DNA of 8,167 bases, taken from contig CANGHQ010000065.1 in assembly GCA_947453585.1 (NCBI GenBank), positions 1-8,167 of the forward strand, given 5' to 3'. Below, piece by piece: positions 6,432-8,167 of this stretch (position 1 is its first letter; each line of letters begins with the position of its first letter). This DNA comes from Burkholderiales bacterium. Its GTDB lineage: Bacteria; Pseudomonadota; Gammaproteobacteria; Burkholderiales; Burkholderiaceae_C. The notes under the pieces are model-generated. The model did not search any database. It saw only the letters and a list, made by a program, of their open reading frames with translations, and was not told where the DNA came from. The position numbers and the translations under genes are program-made.

Positions 6432-6800
6432 TTACTCGGGCTTTACCGCAAAGGATTCTTTGCTCTGGCCTTGGGCCACCAAGGAGGTGAGCCACTTGGG
6501 TGTCAGGCCACGGCCAGACCAGCTTTCGCCATTGGGGCCACGGAACTTGGCTGCCACGGGGGCGCTTGCCTTACGTGCTGCTTTGGGGGCTTTGACGGCA
6601 CCTGTTTTTGCCTTGGCAGGACGACCGGGCTTGCCCGATTTGCCAGACTTGGGCGACTGCAGGTCTTTAACGGTAATACCGAAGGCTTGCATCTTGGTCA
6701 AAATCTCTTTGACCGTGGCGATGAAGTCTTTGGATTTGATCTCGTTGGCCTGCTTTTGCAGTTTTTCGATCTGGGACTGGATATCAATCAGGTTGCTCAT
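6432..6800 (-). CDS. H-NS family nucleoid-associated protein
   Basis: A 122-residue DNA-binding protein. An N-terminal coiled-coil oligomerisation region (about 3-47, IDIQSQIEKLQKQANEIKSK) is followed by a flexible Lys/Ala/Gly-rich linker at about 49-84. The C-terminal H-NS domain reads FRGPNGESWSGRG at 86-98 and then LTPKWL to 104, matching the family core (W-S-G-R-G-x-x-P-x-W-L). The GRG segment is the minor-groove reader for AT-rich DNA. The linker also contains GKPGRPAKAK (56-65), an AT-hook-like element. H-NS proteins silence AT-rich and acquired DNA and often control surface polysaccharide genes. GGAG 8 nt upstream and the family start MSNL fix the ATG at 6800; an in-frame upstream ATG at 6869 would overlap the preceding gene. 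It lies 55 nt after the sugar transferase gene and ends in a strong terminator. Confidence 0.92.
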   Translation of the reverse strand: MSNLIDIQSQIEKLQKQANEIKSKDFIATVKEILTKMQAFGITVKDLQSPKSGKSGKPGRPAKAKTGAVKAPKAARKASAPVAAKFRGPNGESWSGRGLTPKWLTSLVAQGQSKESFAVKPE

Positions 6801-6855
6801 GGGTAAATCTCCGCTTAGTGAATAGTGAACCTCGAAATTGTAAATCACTTTTAAA
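6801..6855 (-). promoter_or_regulatory. AT-rich leader and probable promoter region of the hns gene
   Basis: Bases 6801-6860 contain only 20 G or C (33%), in sharp contrast to the GC-rich genes around them. The segment has TACAAT on the minus strand (6837-6842), 5 of 6 against the -10 consensus, without a good -35. It also has a short direct repeat, AGTGAATAGTGAA (6817-6829, plus strand), and the Shine-Dalgarno GGAG at 6809-6812. An AT-rich leader would suit autoregulation by H-NS; promoter activity is inferred. Confidence 0.45.
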
Positions 6856-7419
6856 TTAGTGCGAGACATCTTTGCGACGCACCACGCGCAAAAATGTCAG
6901 CCATAGTATGTAAAGATCCATCCAGAACGAGTGTATTTGCAAATAGCGCTGGTCTAAGGCCACTTTGTCGGGTATGGGCAGGGTGTCGCGTCCGTTCACT
7001 TGCGCCCACCCTGTCAGGCCAGGAACGAGCTGGTGCACGCCGCATTGCGTGCGCAGCTCAATCAGGTCGTGCTGGTTGAACAAAGCCGGACGAGGACCGA
7101 CAAAACTCATATCGCCCCGCAAAATACTCCATAACTGCGGAATTTCATCCAAACTGCTTTTTCGCAAAAAAGAGCCTATGGGTGTAAGAGCGGCGTCTGC
7201 GTTGCGCAGCAAATGGGTAGCCACTGCAGGTGTGCCGACCCGCATGCTGCGAAATTTGGGCATTTTGAAAATACTATTGTTTCGTCCAACCCGGTCGGAC
7301 CAGTACAAGGCCGGCCCCTTCGAGGTCAGCCGCACCATGGACGCCACGATTACCAGGGGCAAAAGCAGAAAAATGCCAGCAATCAGCGCCAACAGAACGT
7401 CAAAAGCGCGCTTGATCAT
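6856..7419 (-). CDS. Initiating undecaprenyl-phosphate sugar-1-phosphate transferase (PglC-like, minimal form)
   Basis: A 187-residue enzyme of the bacterial sugar transferase family (PF02397), the monotopic phosphoglycosyl transferases. A single hydrophobic segment at about 8-28 with a central proline (P21) fits the re-entrant membrane helix. It is followed by SKGPALYWSDRVGRNNSIF (33-51), KFRSMR (55-60), SSLDEIPQLWSILRGDMSFVGPRP (88-111) with the catalytic Asp-Glu pair D91/E92, and PGLTGWAQVNGRD (133-145). It would transfer a sugar 1-phosphate from a UDP-sugar to undecaprenyl phosphate at the inner membrane, starting a glycan repeat unit. It lacks the extra N-terminal membrane domain of WcaJ/WbaP. 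The ATG at 7419 overlaps the preceding gene's stop as ATGA, with GGAG 7 nt upstream, so the two are translationally coupled. The sugar is probably QuiNAc- or FucNAc-like from the neighbours, but this is inference. Confidence 0.93.
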   Translation of the reverse strand: MIKRAFDVLLALIAGIFLLLPLVIVASMVRLTSKGPALYWSDRVGRNNSIFKMPKFRSMRVGTPAVATHLLRNADAALTPIGSFLRKSSLDEIPQLWSILRGDMSFVGPRPALFNQHDLIELRTQCGVHQLVPGLTGWAQVNGRDTLPIPDKVALDQRYLQIHSFWMDLYILWLTFLRVVRRKDVSH

Positions 7420-8167
7420 GGTTTTGCTCCGGTAAACGCGCGGCGAAGACCCTCTTCCAGGGTGACGGGCGGCGTCCATTGCAACAATTCGCGCGCCTTG
7501 GAAATGTCGAGCTGCAAGCTGCTGCATAAACGGTCCACCGCCGCGCGCTTGCCCAACAGGGACGCAAGCGATGCCAGCACACCGACCGGCACCGAAAGCA
7601 GGCGCGCCGGGCGACCGGCGGCGCGCGCCATCGCGCGAACCAGGTCGGGCGTGGAAATATCGGCGCCGTCGCTGACCAAAAACGTTTGGTTTGCCGCTGC
7701 GGGGTGGCGTACGCAGGTAATGATGAAATCCACCAGGTTATCCAGCCCCACCAAACTGCGCAGGTTGTGCACCGCACCCAGAGGCAAGGGCACGCCGCGC
7801 TGCACTGCACGCGTGAGCGCCGCGAAATTGGCCTTGACCCCCGGGCCATAGACCAGTGGGGGACGAATGATTACTACTTCCATGCCCGTACTGTCCGCGA
7901 TTTGGCGCAAACCCTGCTCGGCTTCCCATTTGGATAGGGCATAGGCGTCTTGGGGGGCAGGGGCGTCGCGCTCGGCAAATGAATGGCCCGCCGTGGTGGC
8001 TTCGCCATTGACTTTGACTGAGCTGACAAATAAGAAGCGGCGCACGCCCGCAGCAGCAGCCTGGGCGGCGAGCGCGAGTGTGGCCTCAACATTGACCTCG
8101 CGGAATGCCGCCAAGGGGTCGGCGGCTGTGTCGTGCATGACGTGGACGCGGGCGGCTAGGTGGATGA
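7416..8167 (-). CDS. UDP-sugar 4-epimerase/4-reductase, extended SDR family (N-terminus cut by window end)
   Basis: 249 residues are visible; the frame stays open through the window end, so the NAD(P)-binding glycine motif is missing. The fragment opens IHLAARVHVMHD, the usual segment after the third strand of GalE-like proteins. It continues with FREVNVEATL, RRFLFVSSVKVNGE (serine pair at fragment residues 48-49), the active-site Y75xxxK79 in DAYALSKWEAE, and RPPLVYGPG at 101-109. The pattern fits the WbpK/WbpV/WreQ-like group annotated as UDP-glucose 4-epimerase family, several of which reduce UDP-4-keto-6-deoxy-GlcNAc to UDP-QuiNAc or UDP-FucNAc. The dehydratase at 4373-6244 would supply that substrate. 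The methionine at 8138 is internal, not the start. The stop overlaps the transferase start by 4 nt, so both form one operon. Stereochemistry of the product cannot be read from sequence. Confidence 0.88.
   Translation of the reverse strand, partial: IHLAARVHVMHDTAADPLAAFREVNVEATLALAAQAAAAGVRRFLFVSSVKVNGEATTAGHSFAERDAPAPQDAYALSKWEAEQGLRQIADSTGMEVVIIRPPLVYGPGVKANFAALTRAVQRGVPLPLGAVHNLRSLVGLDNLVDFIITCVRHPAAANQTFLVSDGADISTPDLVRAMARAAGRPARLLSVPVGVLASLASLLGKRAAVDRLCSSLQLDISKARELLQWTPPVTLEEGLRRAFTGAKP

Overview
The window looks like chromosomal DNA from a GC-rich betaproteobacterium, most likely Burkholderiales and probably Comamonadaceae (Rhodoferax/Polaromonas/Acidovorax-like). This rests on protein character: a CoA-type TetR regulator next to a roughly 600-residue acyl-CoA dehydrogenase, a short H-NS protein of the Burkholderiales type, and overall codon style. 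It is an inference, not a database result. All eight genes I can support lie on the minus strand, so transcription runs from the high-coordinate end towards base 1. No RNA gene, insertion sequence, CRISPR array or defence gene was seen, and no gene-free stretch exceeds about 190 bases.

Region A (about 8167 to 4373) is a surface-glycan region. In transcription order it holds a UDP-sugar epimerase/reductase of the SDR family (cut by the window end), a minimal initiating sugar-phosphate transferase overlapping it by 4 nt, a small H-NS-family nucleoid protein behind an AT-rich leader, a clear rho-independent terminator, and a large membrane-anchored UDP-GlcNAc 4,6-dehydratase of the WbpM/CapD type. 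Together the dehydratase and the SDR could make UDP-QuiNAc or UDP-FucNAc, which the transferase would load onto undecaprenyl phosphate as the first sugar of an O-antigen or exopolysaccharide unit.

Region B (4320 to 3439) is argB, N-acetylglutamate kinase of arginine biosynthesis. It is a housekeeping gene 52 nt behind the dehydratase and marks the edge of the glycan region. Overlapping GC-rich inverted repeats follow it.

Region C (about 3380 to 1) is an acyl-CoA metabolism cluster: a TetR regulator with an imperfect palindrome just upstream of its start (a probable autoregulatory operator), a long-form acyl-CoA dehydrogenase, a secreted DUF2147 protein, and the N-terminal part of a TesB-like acyl-CoA thioesterase cut by the window start. 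Gaps of 35 to 53 nt suggest one transcription unit under the TetR protein.

I did not find a convincing undescribed system. The most testable points are the TetR operator, the H-NS gene placed inside the glycan-initiation region, and the periplasmic DUF2147 gene between two acyl-CoA enzymes.
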